Source: Mycoplasmatota bacterium (GTDB lineage: Bacteria; Bacillota_I; Bacilli_A; Izemoplasmatales; Izemoplasmataceae). Taken from it: DNA of 10,970 nucleotides. The DNA is taken from assembly GCA_022712785.1 (NCBI GenBank), contig JAFLJX010000093.1, positions 1 through 10,970 of the forward strand. The letters are read 5' to 3'. Position numbers and translations under genes: made by a program. The notes beneath the pieces are model-generated. The model was given only the letters and a program-made list of their open reading frames with translations, did no database searches and was not told the DNA's origin. Shown here in pieces: positions 1 to 6,505 of the stretch (position 1 is its first letter; each line of letters opens with the position of its first letter).

Positions 1-127
1 AATGGTAGATAGATTAGCTAAAGAAATTATTGACGCTAGCCAAGGAAACGGAGCTTCTGTTAAGAAAAAAGAAGATGTTCATAGAATGGCTGAAGCTAAT
101 AAAGCATTCGCTCATTATCGTTGGTAG
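1..127 (+). CDS. rpsG: 30S ribosomal protein S7, C-terminal part (cut by the window edge)
   Basis: This is the end of the gene for S7, which binds the 3' major domain of 16S rRNA and nucleates assembly of the 30S head. The reading frame begins at base 2 and gives 41 residues before a TAG stop at 125-127. The visible tail contains VKKKEDVHRMAEANKAFAHY and ends in RW, the highly conserved C-terminus of bacterial S7. The start of the gene lies outside the window. EF-G follows after 15 bases, the usual rpsG-fusA order of the str operon, so the two are almost certainly on one transcript. S7 is the translational repressor of this operon in E. coli; nothing here shows whether that holds in this organism. 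Confidence 0.96.
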   Translation, partial: MVDRLAKEIIDASQGNGASVKKKEDVHRMAEANKAFAHYRW

Positions 128-142
128 AAAGGAGATATCAAA

Positions 143-2212
143 ATGGCACGTGAATACTCACTAGATATGACTCGTAATATTGGTATTATGGCGCATATCG
201 ATGCAGGTAAGACTACTGCGACTGAGCGTGTTTTGTATCACACAGGTAAAATTCATAAAATCGGTGAAACGCACGATGGTGCTTCTCAGATGGACTGGAT
301 GGCACAAGAGCAAGAACGTGGGATTACAATAACATCAGCAGCTACTACAGCGCATTGGAAAGACCATAGAATAAACATTATTGATACTCCAGGACACGTA
401 GACTTTACAGTAGAAGTATCAAGATCACTACGCGTTTTAGACGGTAGTGTTGCATTATTAGATGCACAAGCAGGAGTTGAACCTCAAACTGAAACAGTTT
501 GGAGACAGGCTACTGAATATAAAGTACCTAGAATTGTATTCGTAAATAAAATGGATAAAATGGGTGCAGATTTCGCTTTCAGCATACAGTCAATGAAAGA
601 TAGATTAGGAGCACATGTTGCTGCTGTTCAATGGCCAATTGGTGCTGAAGATGATTTTGACGGGATTATAGATTTAGTGGAAATGAAGGCTTACCATTTC
701 GATGGTGGACCATTAGAAGAAGCTGTAGACATCGAAATTCCTGCAGATCTACAAGAACTAGTAGAAGAAAAAAGAACTGAACTAATTGAAGCAATGGCAG
801 ATTTTAACGAAGACATCATGATGCTTTATTTAGAGGGTGAAGAAGTTCCAAATGATATGCTTAAAGCGACAATTCGTAGAGCTACATTGGATGTTAAATT
901 CTTCCCGGTATTATGTGGTTCAGCATTTAAAAACAAAGGTGTTAAGCTTATGTTAGATAATGTTATTGCATATTTACCAAGTCCATTAGAAGTTGCACCA
1001 GTTATAGGAACTAACAAACAAGGTGAAGAAATGGTTTTACCAGCTGATGATACTGGAAGATTCAGTGCATTGGCATTTAAAGTAATGACAGATCCATTTG
1101 TTGGTAAATTAACATTCTTTAGAGTTTACTCCGGACATTTATCAAGAGGTTCTTATGTTAAGAATGCTACAAAAGATAATAGAGAAAGAGTAGGAAGAAT
1201 ATTACAAATGCATGCTAACTCAAGAGTAGAAATCGACGATGTATACTCAGGAGATATTGCTGCAGCAATAGGACTAAAAAATACAACTACAGGTGATACT
1301 CTTTGTGGAGACAAAGATCATATTATCTTAGAAAAAATGGTATTCCCTGAGCCAGTTATTAGTGTTGCTATTGAACCTAATAGTAAACAAGATCAAGACA
1401 AAATGGGTATAGCATTAAACAAACTTGCAGAAGAGGATCCAACATTTAGAACATATACTGATGAAGAAACGGGACAAACTATTATTGCAGGTATGGGTGA
1501 ATTACACCTTGATATCATCGTTGATAGAATGAGACGTGAATTTAAAGTAGAAGCTAATGTAGGGGCACCTCAAGTTTCTTATAGAGAAACAATTACTGAA
1601 GGAGCAGAGATTGAAGGGAAATTTGTTAGACAATCTGGTGGACGTGGACAATATGGACATGTATGGATCAGATTCGAACCAAACCCAGGTAAAGGATTCG
1701 AGTTTGTTGACAAAATTGTTGGTGGAGTTGTACCTAGAGAATATATCCCAGTTGTTGGTAAAGGCTTAGCTGAATCAATGGACAATGGTATATTAGCTGG
1801 ATATCCTATTATCGATATGAAAGCTACATTATATGATGGATCTTATCATGATGTAGATTCAAATGAAATGGCGTTTAAAGTTGCTGCTGGAATGGCTTTG
1901 AAAAAAGCTGCTGCTGCATGTAAAGCTATTTTATTAGAACCATTAATGCTAGTAGACGTTATTGTACCTGATGATTACTTAGGAAATGTAATTGGGGATA
2001 TTACAAGTCGTCGTGGTAGAATCGAAGGACAATCACAACGTGGAAATGCTCAACAAATAACTTCTAAAGTACCACTTGCAGAAATGTTTGGGTATGCTAC
2101 AAGCTTAAGATCAAACACACAAGGACGTGGAAATTACACAATGCAATTCTCACATTATGAAGCGTGTCCAAAGTCAATAGCTGAAGAAGTAGTTAAAAAA
2201 CGAAACGGATAA
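143..2212 (+). CDS. fusA: Translation elongation factor G (EF-G)
   Basis: EF-G is the cytoplasmic GTPase that drives translocation of tRNA and mRNA on the ribosome and, with RRF, ribosome recycling. The 689 residues match the usual length of about 690. Visible GTPase motifs are AHIDAGKT (17-24, P-loop), the switch I stretch QERGITIT (57-64), DTPGH (81-85) and NKMD (135-138). Domains II to V follow; the domain IV segment GGRGQYGHVWI and the domain V segment GDITSRRGRIEG are recognisable. The ATG is set by AAAGGAG at 128-134, eight bases upstream, right after the rpsG stop. It lies between rpsG and tuf as in most str operons. The first 200 or so bases are richer in G+C than the rest, with CGT and GCG codons, whereas later parts favour AGA. 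No key residue seems to be missing. Confidence 0.99.
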   Translation: MAREYSLDMTRNIGIMAHIDAGKTTATERVLYHTGKIHKIGETHDGASQMDWMAQEQERGITITSAATTAHWKDHRINIIDTPGHVDFTVEVSRSLRVLDGSVALLDAQAGVEPQTETVWRQATEYKVPRIVFVNKMDKMGADFAFSIQSMKDRLGAHVAAVQWPIGAEDDFDGIIDLVEMKAYHFDGGPLEEAVDIEIPADLQELVEEKRTELIEAMADFNEDIMMLYLEGEEVPNDMLKATIRRATLDVKFFPVLCGSAFKNKGVKLMLDNVIAYLPSPLEVAPVIGTNKQGEEMVLPADDTGRFSALAFKVMTDPFVGKLTFFRVYSGHLSRGSYVKNATKDNRERVGRILQMHANSRVEIDDVYSGDIAAAIGLKNTTTGDTLCGDKDHIILEKMVFPEPVISVAIEPNSKQDQDKMGIALNKLAEEDPTFRTYTDEETGQTIIAGMGELHLDIIVDRMRREFKVEANVGAPQVSYRETITEGAEIEGKFVRQSGGRGQYGHVWIRFEPNPGKGFEFVDKIVGGVVPREYIPVVGKGLAESMDNGILAGYPIIDMKATLYDGSYHDVDSNEMAFKVAAGMALKKAAAACKAILLEPLMLVDVIVPDDYLGNVIGDITSRRGRIEGQSQRGNAQQITSKVPLAEMFGYATSLRSNTQGRGNYTMQFSHYEACPKSIAEEVVKKRNG

Positions 2213-2225
2213 TTGACTTAAAAAC

Positions 2226-2254
2226 TTGCATTATACTAAATAATGCGATAAAAT
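2226..2254 (+). promoter_or_regulatory. Probable internal promoter for tuf
   Basis: TTGCAT (2226-2231) and TAAAAT (2249-2254) are separated by 17 bases, a good sigma-A type promoter in the gap between fusA and tuf. The predicted start is near 2261 and leaves a leader of about 47 bases before the tuf ATG. It would let tuf be expressed above the level of the upstream str genes, as expected for EF-Tu. This is inferred from the sequence only. Confidence 0.6.
2228..2246. repeat. Seven-base inverted repeat inside the tuf promoter
   Basis: GCATTAT (2228-2234) and ATAATGC (2240-2246) are perfect inverted arms around a five-base centre. The arms overlap the predicted -35 hexamer and fill the spacer of the tuf promoter. 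As DNA it could be an operator. In read-through RNA from fusA it would form a small hairpin, but no run of T follows, so it is not a normal terminator. Confidence 0.5.
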
Positions 2255-2307
2255 ATTGTTGGAAAATATAAAAAAAATACAAATTTATTTAAGGAGGAAA
2301 ATTAACA

Positions 2308-3498
2308 ATGGCAAAAGAAAAATTTATTAGAAATAAACCACATATGAATATTGGTACTATCGGTCACGTAGACCATGGTAAAACTACATTAACAGCTGCA
2401 ATTGCAACTGTATTAGCAAAAAGAGGAATAGGAGCTACTCAAGCTGCTGACTTTGCATCAATCGATAATGCTCCAGAAGAAAGAGAAAGAGGAATCACAA
2501 TCAACACTTCACATGTTGAATATGAAACTGAAAAACGTCATTATGCACACGTTGACTGCCCAGGACATGCGGATTACGTTAAAAACATGATTACTGGTGC
2601 TGCACAAATGGACGGTGGAATCATCGTAGTTGCTGCTACTGACGGACCTATGCCTCAAACTAGAGAACATATCTTATTATCTCGTCAAGTTGGTGTACCA
2701 AAATTAATCGTATTTATGAATAAAGTAGATGCAGTTGATGATGATGAATTATTAGAATTAGTTGAAATGGAAATTCGTGAATTATTAGACGAATATGATT
2801 TCCCTGGAGATGATACTCCAGTAATTATGGGATCTGCACTTGGTGCATTAAATGGAGAAGAAAAATATGAAGACGGTGTTATGGAATTAATGGACGCTGT
2901 TGATACATATTTCGATACTCCTCAACGTGAAACTGACAAACCATTCTTAATGCCTGTCGAAGATGTTTTCAGTATTACAGGACGTGGGACAGTTGCTACT
3001 GGACGTGTTGACAGAGGAACTATCAAAGTTGGAGAACCAGTTGAAATTATTGGAATCAAACCTACAATTCAATCTGTATGTACAGGTGTTGAAATGTTCC
3101 GTAAATTATTAGATCGTGCTGAAGCAGGAGATAATATCGGTGCATTATTACGTGGTGTTTCAAGAGACGATGTACAACGTGGACAAGTATTAGCTAAACC
3201 TAAATCAGTTACTCCACATACAAACTTCAAAGGACAAGTATACGTACTTTCTAAAGAAGAGGGTGGACGTCATACTCCATTCTTCAGTAACTATAGACCT
3301 CAGTTCTATTTCAGAACTACTGATGTTACTGGTGTTGTTGAGTTACCTGCTGGTGTTGAAATGGTTATGCCTGGAGACGATGTTGAAATGGTTGTTACAT
3401 TAATTCATCCAATCGCTCTAGAACAAGGTACTAAGTTCTCTATCCGTGAGGGTGGACGTACAGTTGGTGCTGGAATCGTTGCAGAAATCTTAGAATAA
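2308..3498 (+). CDS. tuf: Translation elongation factor Tu (EF-Tu)
   Basis: EF-Tu is the abundant GTPase that carries aminoacyl-tRNA to the ribosomal A site. The 396 residues match the family length. Motifs seen are GHVDHGKT (19-26, P-loop), the switch I region ending RERGITI (59-65), DCPGH (83-87, containing the catalytic His87) and NKVD (138-141). Domain II (GRGTVATGRVDRG) and domain III (GGRHTPFFSNYRPQFYFRT) follow. AAGGAGG at 2291-2297 fixes the ATG. Codon use is strongly selected, with almost every leucine TTA and frequent CGT arginine, as expected for a very highly expressed gene. It ends the str operon: a strong terminator follows within 20 bases, and a probable extra promoter lies in the 95-base gap after fusA. 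Confidence 0.99.
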   Translation: MAKEKFIRNKPHMNIGTIGHVDHGKTTLTAAIATVLAKRGIGATQAADFASIDNAPEERERGITINTSHVEYETEKRHYAHVDCPGHADYVKNMITGAAQMDGGIIVVAATDGPMPQTREHILLSRQVGVPKLIVFMNKVDAVDDDELLELVEMEIRELLDEYDFPGDDTPVIMGSALGALNGEEKYEDGVMELMDAVDTYFDTPQRETDKPFLMPVEDVFSITGRGTVATGRVDRGTIKVGEPVEIIGIKPTIQSVCTGVEMFRKLLDRAEAGDNIGALLRGVSRDDVQRGQVLAKPKSVTPHTNFKGQVYVLSKEEGGRHTPFFSNYRPQFYFRTTDVTGVVELPAGVEMVMPGDDVEMVVTLIHPIALEQGTKFSIREGGRTVGAGIVAEILE

Positions 3499-3516
3499 TA
3501 ATAAATACTTATATTT

Positions 3517-3541
3517 AAAGAGACTTCGGTCTCTTTTTTTT
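3517..3541 (+). terminator. Intrinsic terminator after tuf
   Basis: AAAGAGAC (3517-3524) pairs perfectly with GTCTCTTT (3529-3536) around the loop TTCG, and the T run continues to 3541. The closing pair makes the c(UUCG)g tetraloop, one of the most stable known. This ends the str operon transcript. Confidence 0.95.
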
Positions 3542-3574
3542 CTGCGCTTTCACATCTTTTTCATAGAAAAGTAC

Positions 3575-3591
3575 TATAATTTTGTTATAAT
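3575..3591 (+). promoter_or_regulatory. Probable promoter of the tatD-htrA unit (two overlapping candidates)
   Basis: Two TATAAT boxes occur 11 bases apart, at 3575-3580 and 3586-3591. The second is preceded by TG at 3583-3584, forming an extended -10 (TGTTATAAT) that can work without a clear -35, and none is obvious. The second would start RNA near 3598, within the ribosome binding site, so the first box may be the true one, giving a leader of about 20 bases. Confidence 0.6.
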
Positions 3592-3607
3592 AAGATGGGT
3601 GATAAAT

Positions 3608-4378
3608 ATGTTAGTAGATACACATGTACATTTAAATTCAAAAAAATACGAAGATGATTTACCACAAGTAATATCTAGAGCTCAAGAAGCTGGTGTAGAA
3701 TTAATGATTGTTGTTGGCTTTGACCATGAAACAAATTTAAGAGCGATTGAACTTGCTGAAAAATATCTTTTTATCTATGCAACAGTTGGATTTCATCCAA
3801 CAGATGCAAGATATGTTAAAGAAAGTGACTATGAAATTCTTACAAAACAACTTAAACATGAAAAAGTTGTTGGTGTTGGAGAATGTGGTCTTGATTTTTA
3901 TTGGGACAAAGAATTCACTGAAAAACAAATTGAAGTTTTTAGAAGACAAATAGAATTATCAATAAAATTTGATAAACCTTTAATTATTCATATGAGAGAT
4001 GCGAGTGAAGCAACATATAATGTTTTAAGTGAATATAAAAATTTAAGAGGCATAATGCATTGTTACTCTGGAAGTTCTGAAATGGTAGAAATGTTTATAA
4101 AATTAGGATTACACATATCTTTAGGTGGTCCTGTTACTTTCAAAAATGGTAGGGTTCCCAAAGAAGTAGCAAAAATTGTCCCAATTGATAAACTTCTAAT
4201 TGAGACTGACGCACCATATCTATCACCGCATCCATTTCGGGGCAAGAGAAATGAGCCTGCAAGAGTTAAGTTAGTGGCTGAAGAAATAGCTAAATTAAGG
4301 GATATACCATATACGGAGTTGGCTAAAATAACAGCAAAAAACGCATACAAATTATTCAATATTAAGGAGCTAAAATAA
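3608..4378 (+). CDS. tatD: TatD-family metal-dependent hydrolase (YabD/YcfH type DNase)
   Basis: Members of this family are cytoplasmic TIM-barrel hydrolases with 3'-5' DNase activity, thought to act in DNA repair or breakdown. All expected metal ligands are visible in the 256-residue protein: His6 and His8 in DTHVHL, Glu92 in GECGLDFYW, His128 in IIHMRD, His151 in MHCYSG and Asp201 in ETDAPYLSP. Length is typical. I start at the ATG at 3608, preceded by GGGTGAT; a GTG nine bases upstream is possible but would use that same ribosome-binding sequence as coding. The stop codon touches the start codon of the HtrA-like gene, so the two are translated from one message. In many Firmicutes tatD sits near metS and ksgA; here it follows the str operon instead. 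Substrate in this organism is unknown. Confidence 0.95.
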   Translation: MLVDTHVHLNSKKYEDDLPQVISRAQEAGVELMIVVGFDHETNLRAIELAEKYLFIYATVGFHPTDARYVKESDYEILTKQLKHEKVVGVGECGLDFYWDKEFTEKQIEVFRRQIELSIKFDKPLIIHMRDASEATYNVLSEYKNLRGIMHCYSGSSEMVEMFIKLGLHISLGGPVTFKNGRVPKEVAKIVPIDKLLIETDAPYLSPHPFRGKRNEPARVKLVAEEIAKLRDIPYTELAKITAKNAYKLFNIKELK

Positions 4379-5521
4379 ATGAAAAAACTATTATTACTAT
4401 TCACAATTGCATTTGGGTTAGTATTAAGTGGGTGTATTCAAGATACATCGGATGATATTGATTTGTATACAGAAGAGGAATTAAAAACATTAATTAAAGA
4501 GTTACTACCAGAAGTTGAAACAAGTTATGATTTATCTTCTTTTGAAAATGCAATAACACAAATGACAGAATTATCAAAATCTGGTGTACTTGGAATTCAA
4601 GCAACTTCTGATGTTAGAACAGGTAGTGGATCTGGAGTTGTGTATAAAAAAGAAGGAAATACATATTATATGATTACAAATGCACATGTTGTTGTTCATT
4701 CTCAAGTTGAACTTGTTGGTGATGTAGCTACTGAAGTAGACTATGAAACTACATCTCAAGAAATAGTTTATGAGTTGAATGGAATACTATTTGTTATTAG
4801 TGAGAGTGTAATTTTAGTTGGATACGATGTTACCACTGATTTAGCGGTATTAACTTTTGAATCAGATAAAGATTTTACAGTAATACCAATGGCTAATTCA
4901 TATGATCTTGAGCTAGGGCAATTTGTTTTTGCAGTAGGGAACCCATTAGGGTTTGACTACTATGGAACCATTACAATGGGGATCATAAGTGGTAAAACAA
5001 GATATGTTGATGACGGAGACTTTAGTGCAACCCTTATTCAGCATGATGCAGCAATAAGCCCAGGAAACAGCGGTGGAGCTTTACTAAATTTAGATGGTGA
5101 ATTAATTGGAATTAACAATATGAAAATAGTCGATGATCAAGTTACTGGAATTGGATTTGCAATACCTTCAAATACTGTTAAAAGGATTGTTGCAGACTTA
5201 GAAGATGATGGCGTAATAACAAGACCTTATCTTGGTATATCTACAAATGCTTTGGTTAATAACTGTGGAACAGAATTCGGGGTTTGCATTAATGTTTTAT
5301 TTGGTGGAGCCGCATCGGCAGCCGGACTTATTGATGATGATGTAATTATTGGATATAAAAACACTGAATCTCTAGATTTTTTAGACATATACAATTTTAA
5401 TGATTTAAAAGAGGCGATTCTAAATAGTTCTGTTGGGGAAAGTATAATAATTAAATACCTTAGAGATGGCGAAGAAGAAATATCTGATGCCGTAATACTA
5501 GGTATTCATCCAGATGATTAA
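4379..5521 (+). CDS. htrA: HtrA/DegP-like serine protease, lipid-anchored, one PDZ domain
   Basis: This is a trypsin-fold protease of the HtrA family, which degrades or refolds damaged proteins outside the cytoplasmic membrane. The N-terminus is a lipoprotein signal: MKK, a hydrophobic stretch (4-16) and the lipobox LSGC with Cys19 as lipidation site. The catalytic triad is His103 (TNAHVV), Asp154 (TTDLAVL) and Ser231 (SPGNSGGAL). A C-terminal PDZ domain begins near RPYLGI (282-287). Length is 380 residues. Many Firmicute HtrA proteins use an N-terminal transmembrane anchor, so a lipid anchor is less usual. The His-to-Asp spacing of 51 residues is about 20 longer than in E. coli DegP, suggesting an inserted loop near 115-140. 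Two cysteines (296, 303) lie in the PDZ part. AAGGAG at 4364-4369 inside tatD sets the start, with no gap between the genes. Confidence 0.93.
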   Translation: MKKLLLLFTIAFGLVLSGCIQDTSDDIDLYTEEELKTLIKELLPEVETSYDLSSFENAITQMTELSKSGVLGIQATSDVRTGSGSGVVYKKEGNTYYMITNAHVVVHSQVELVGDVATEVDYETTSQEIVYELNGILFVISESVILVGYDVTTDLAVLTFESDKDFTVIPMANSYDLELGQFVFAVGNPLGFDYYGTITMGIISGKTRYVDDGDFSATLIQHDAAISPGNSGGALLNLDGELIGINNMKIVDDQVTGIGFAIPSNTVKRIVADLEDDGVITRPYLGISTNALVNNCGTEFGVCINVLFGGAASAAGLIDDDVIIGYKNTESLDFLDIYNFNDLKEAILNSSVGESIIIKYLRDGEEEISDAVILGIHPDD

Positions 5522-5540
5522 AGAGGAGAAATCCTCTTTT
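5520..5540 (+). terminator. Hairpin terminator after htrA
   Basis: AAAGAGGA (5520-5527) pairs with TCCTCTTT (5532-5539) around a GAAA loop. The stem begins inside the htrA stop codon. The downstream T run is short (four T including the stem, then CTATGTGTTTT), so termination may be incomplete. Confidence 0.75.
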
Positions 5541-5555
5541 CTATGTGTTTTAATA

Positions 5556-5582
5556 TTGAATAAATAGAAAAAATGATAAAAT
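5556..5582 (+). promoter_or_regulatory. Promoter of the nitroreductase-like gene
   Basis: TTGAAT (5556-5561) and TAAAAT (5577-5582) are separated by 15 bases. TG at 5574-5575 makes an extended -10 (TGATAAAAT), which tolerates the short spacer. The predicted start is about 5589, giving a 13-base leader that begins at the Shine-Dalgarno sequence. Confidence 0.7.
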
Positions 5583-5589
5583 GTAAATA

Positions 5590-5595
5590 GAGGTG
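5590..5595 (+). promoter_or_regulatory. Ribosome binding site that selects a TTG start
   Basis: GAGGTG at 5590-5595 lies six bases before TTG at 5602, the same spacing as before the cinA ATG. It argues against the GTG at 5593, which lies inside the site itself. Confidence 0.75.
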
Positions 5596-5601
5596 ATACT
5601 G

Positions 5602-6432
5602 TTGAGAGATGCAATACTAAAAAGAGTAAGTACAAGAACATACAATAAACAGCAAATATCAGGGGAAGATGTAAAGAAAATAAATAACATTTTAGTGAAA
5701 TATGAATCTGTTAAGGGTCCTTTTGACCACATGTTTAAATTTAAGTTTAGATTTAACGACTTAAAGTCTCAAGATGGAAAGAAAATAGGAACTTATGGAG
5801 TCCTACGTCATGTTCCTGGATTCATAAGTGGGATATGTGATAATGATTTTGAAAATTTAGTTGATTATGGATATATTTTCGAAAAAATAATATTAGAATT
5901 AACAAAAGAAAATTTTGATACATGTTGGTTGGGTGGAACATTCAAGAGAAAAACATATGAAGTGAAATTAAATGGAAATGAAATAGTTCCTGCTATTACT
6001 CCTGTAGGGTACAAGGCTCAAAAAAGAACAATGATCGATAGATTTATTCGGAAAACTGCAGAATCAGATAATAGGAAAATATTTTGTACTTTATTTAAAG
6101 ACTATAATACTTTTGAGCCGTTAAGCGATACTTTAGAAAATCCAATTATGCAGTGTTTAGAACTTGTTAGAAAAGGACCAAGTGCTTCCAATAAACAGCC
6201 TTGGAGAGTTTACTTGAATAACGATGAAGTCCTATTCTATTTAAAAAGGACTCAAAGGTATCCAAGTGATAGTTTTCCATACGATATTCAGGCTTTAGAT
6301 ATAGGAATAGCAATATCTAACTTCACTGTAGGCCTAGAACATTTAGGCTATAAATATTCTTTTTATAAGGATAACAAAGCCAAAACTATTGATTTTTCAG
6401 AATATGTATTAACTGTAAAAATTGATAAATAG
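5602..6432 (+). CDS. Nitroreductase-like flavoprotein of the TM1586 type, probably two fused half-units
   Basis: Nitroreductase-fold proteins bind FMN and use NAD(P)H to reduce nitro compounds, quinones or other acceptors; this one's substrate is unknown. The TTG start at 5602 gives 276 residues beginning MRDAILKRVSTRTY, where R8-S10-R12-Y14 is the classical N-terminal flavin-phosphate motif. In the first half, CWLGG (108-112) and PVGY (134-137) resemble motifs normally found at the C-terminal end of single-domain nitroreductases. In the second half, GPSASNKQPW (192-201) is the typical FMN-binding segment normally near the N-terminus, followed by DIGIAISNF. Two overlapping nitroreductase signatures in one chain suggest a fused dimer-like arrangement, as I recall for the putative TM nitroreductase family. 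It stands alone, with its own promoter, on the same strand between htrA and ychF. No convincing terminator follows. Confidence 0.82.
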   Translation: MRDAILKRVSTRTYNKQQISGEDVKKINNILVKYESVKGPFDHMFKFKFRFNDLKSQDGKKIGTYGVLRHVPGFISGICDNDFENLVDYGYIFEKIILELTKENFDTCWLGGTFKRKTYEVKLNGNEIVPAITPVGYKAQKRTMIDRFIRKTAESDNRKIFCTLFKDYNTFEPLSDTLENPIMQCLELVRKGPSASNKQPWRVYLNNDEVLFYLKRTQRYPSDSFPYDIQALDIGIAISNFTVGLEHLGYKYSFYKDNKAKTIDFSEYVLTVKIDK

Positions 6433-6463
6433 AAACTATTTGTAATTTCGCTTGATAAATAGA
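6422..6463. repeat. 12-base direct repeat spanning the end of the nitroreductase gene and the ychF promoter
   Basis: TTGATAAATAGA occurs at 6422-6433 and again at 6452-6463, exactly 30 bases apart. The first copy includes the stop codon of the upstream gene; the second supplies the ychF -35 hexamer. A weak AAATAG/CTATTT hairpin (6427-6441) overlaps the first copy but lacks a T run. Confidence 0.6.
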
Positions 6464-6480
6464 CTAAAATAAAGTAGAAT
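6452..6480 (+). promoter_or_regulatory. Promoter of ychF
   Basis: TTGATA (6452-6457) and TAGAAT (6475-6480) are 17 bases apart, a close match to the sigma-A consensus. The predicted start near 6487 leaves a leader of about 19 bases containing AAGGAG. Confidence 0.75.
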
Positions 6481-6486
6481 AGTCTA
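6460..6486. repeat. Seven-base inverted repeat around the ychF -10 box
   Basis: TAGACTA (6460-6466) and TAGTCTA (6480-6486) are perfect inverted arms with 13 bases between them. The arms flank the -10 hexamer and touch its last base, a typical place for a repressor to bind. No regulator is identified. Confidence 0.45.
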
Positions 6487-6505
6487 AGCCTAAGGAGATG
6501 ATATT

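Noticed and set aside
4063..4404. 113-codon minus-strand open frame within tatD
   Set aside because: It is antisense to conserved TatD coding sequence, has no start signals and no recognisable motif.
5593..5601. GTG start three codons upstream in the nitroreductase gene
   Set aside because: The GTG is part of the GAGGTG ribosome binding site for the TTG at 5602.
6427..6441. AAATAG/CTATTT hairpin after the nitroreductase gene as a terminator
   Set aside because: The stem is only six A-T rich pairs and no T run follows.
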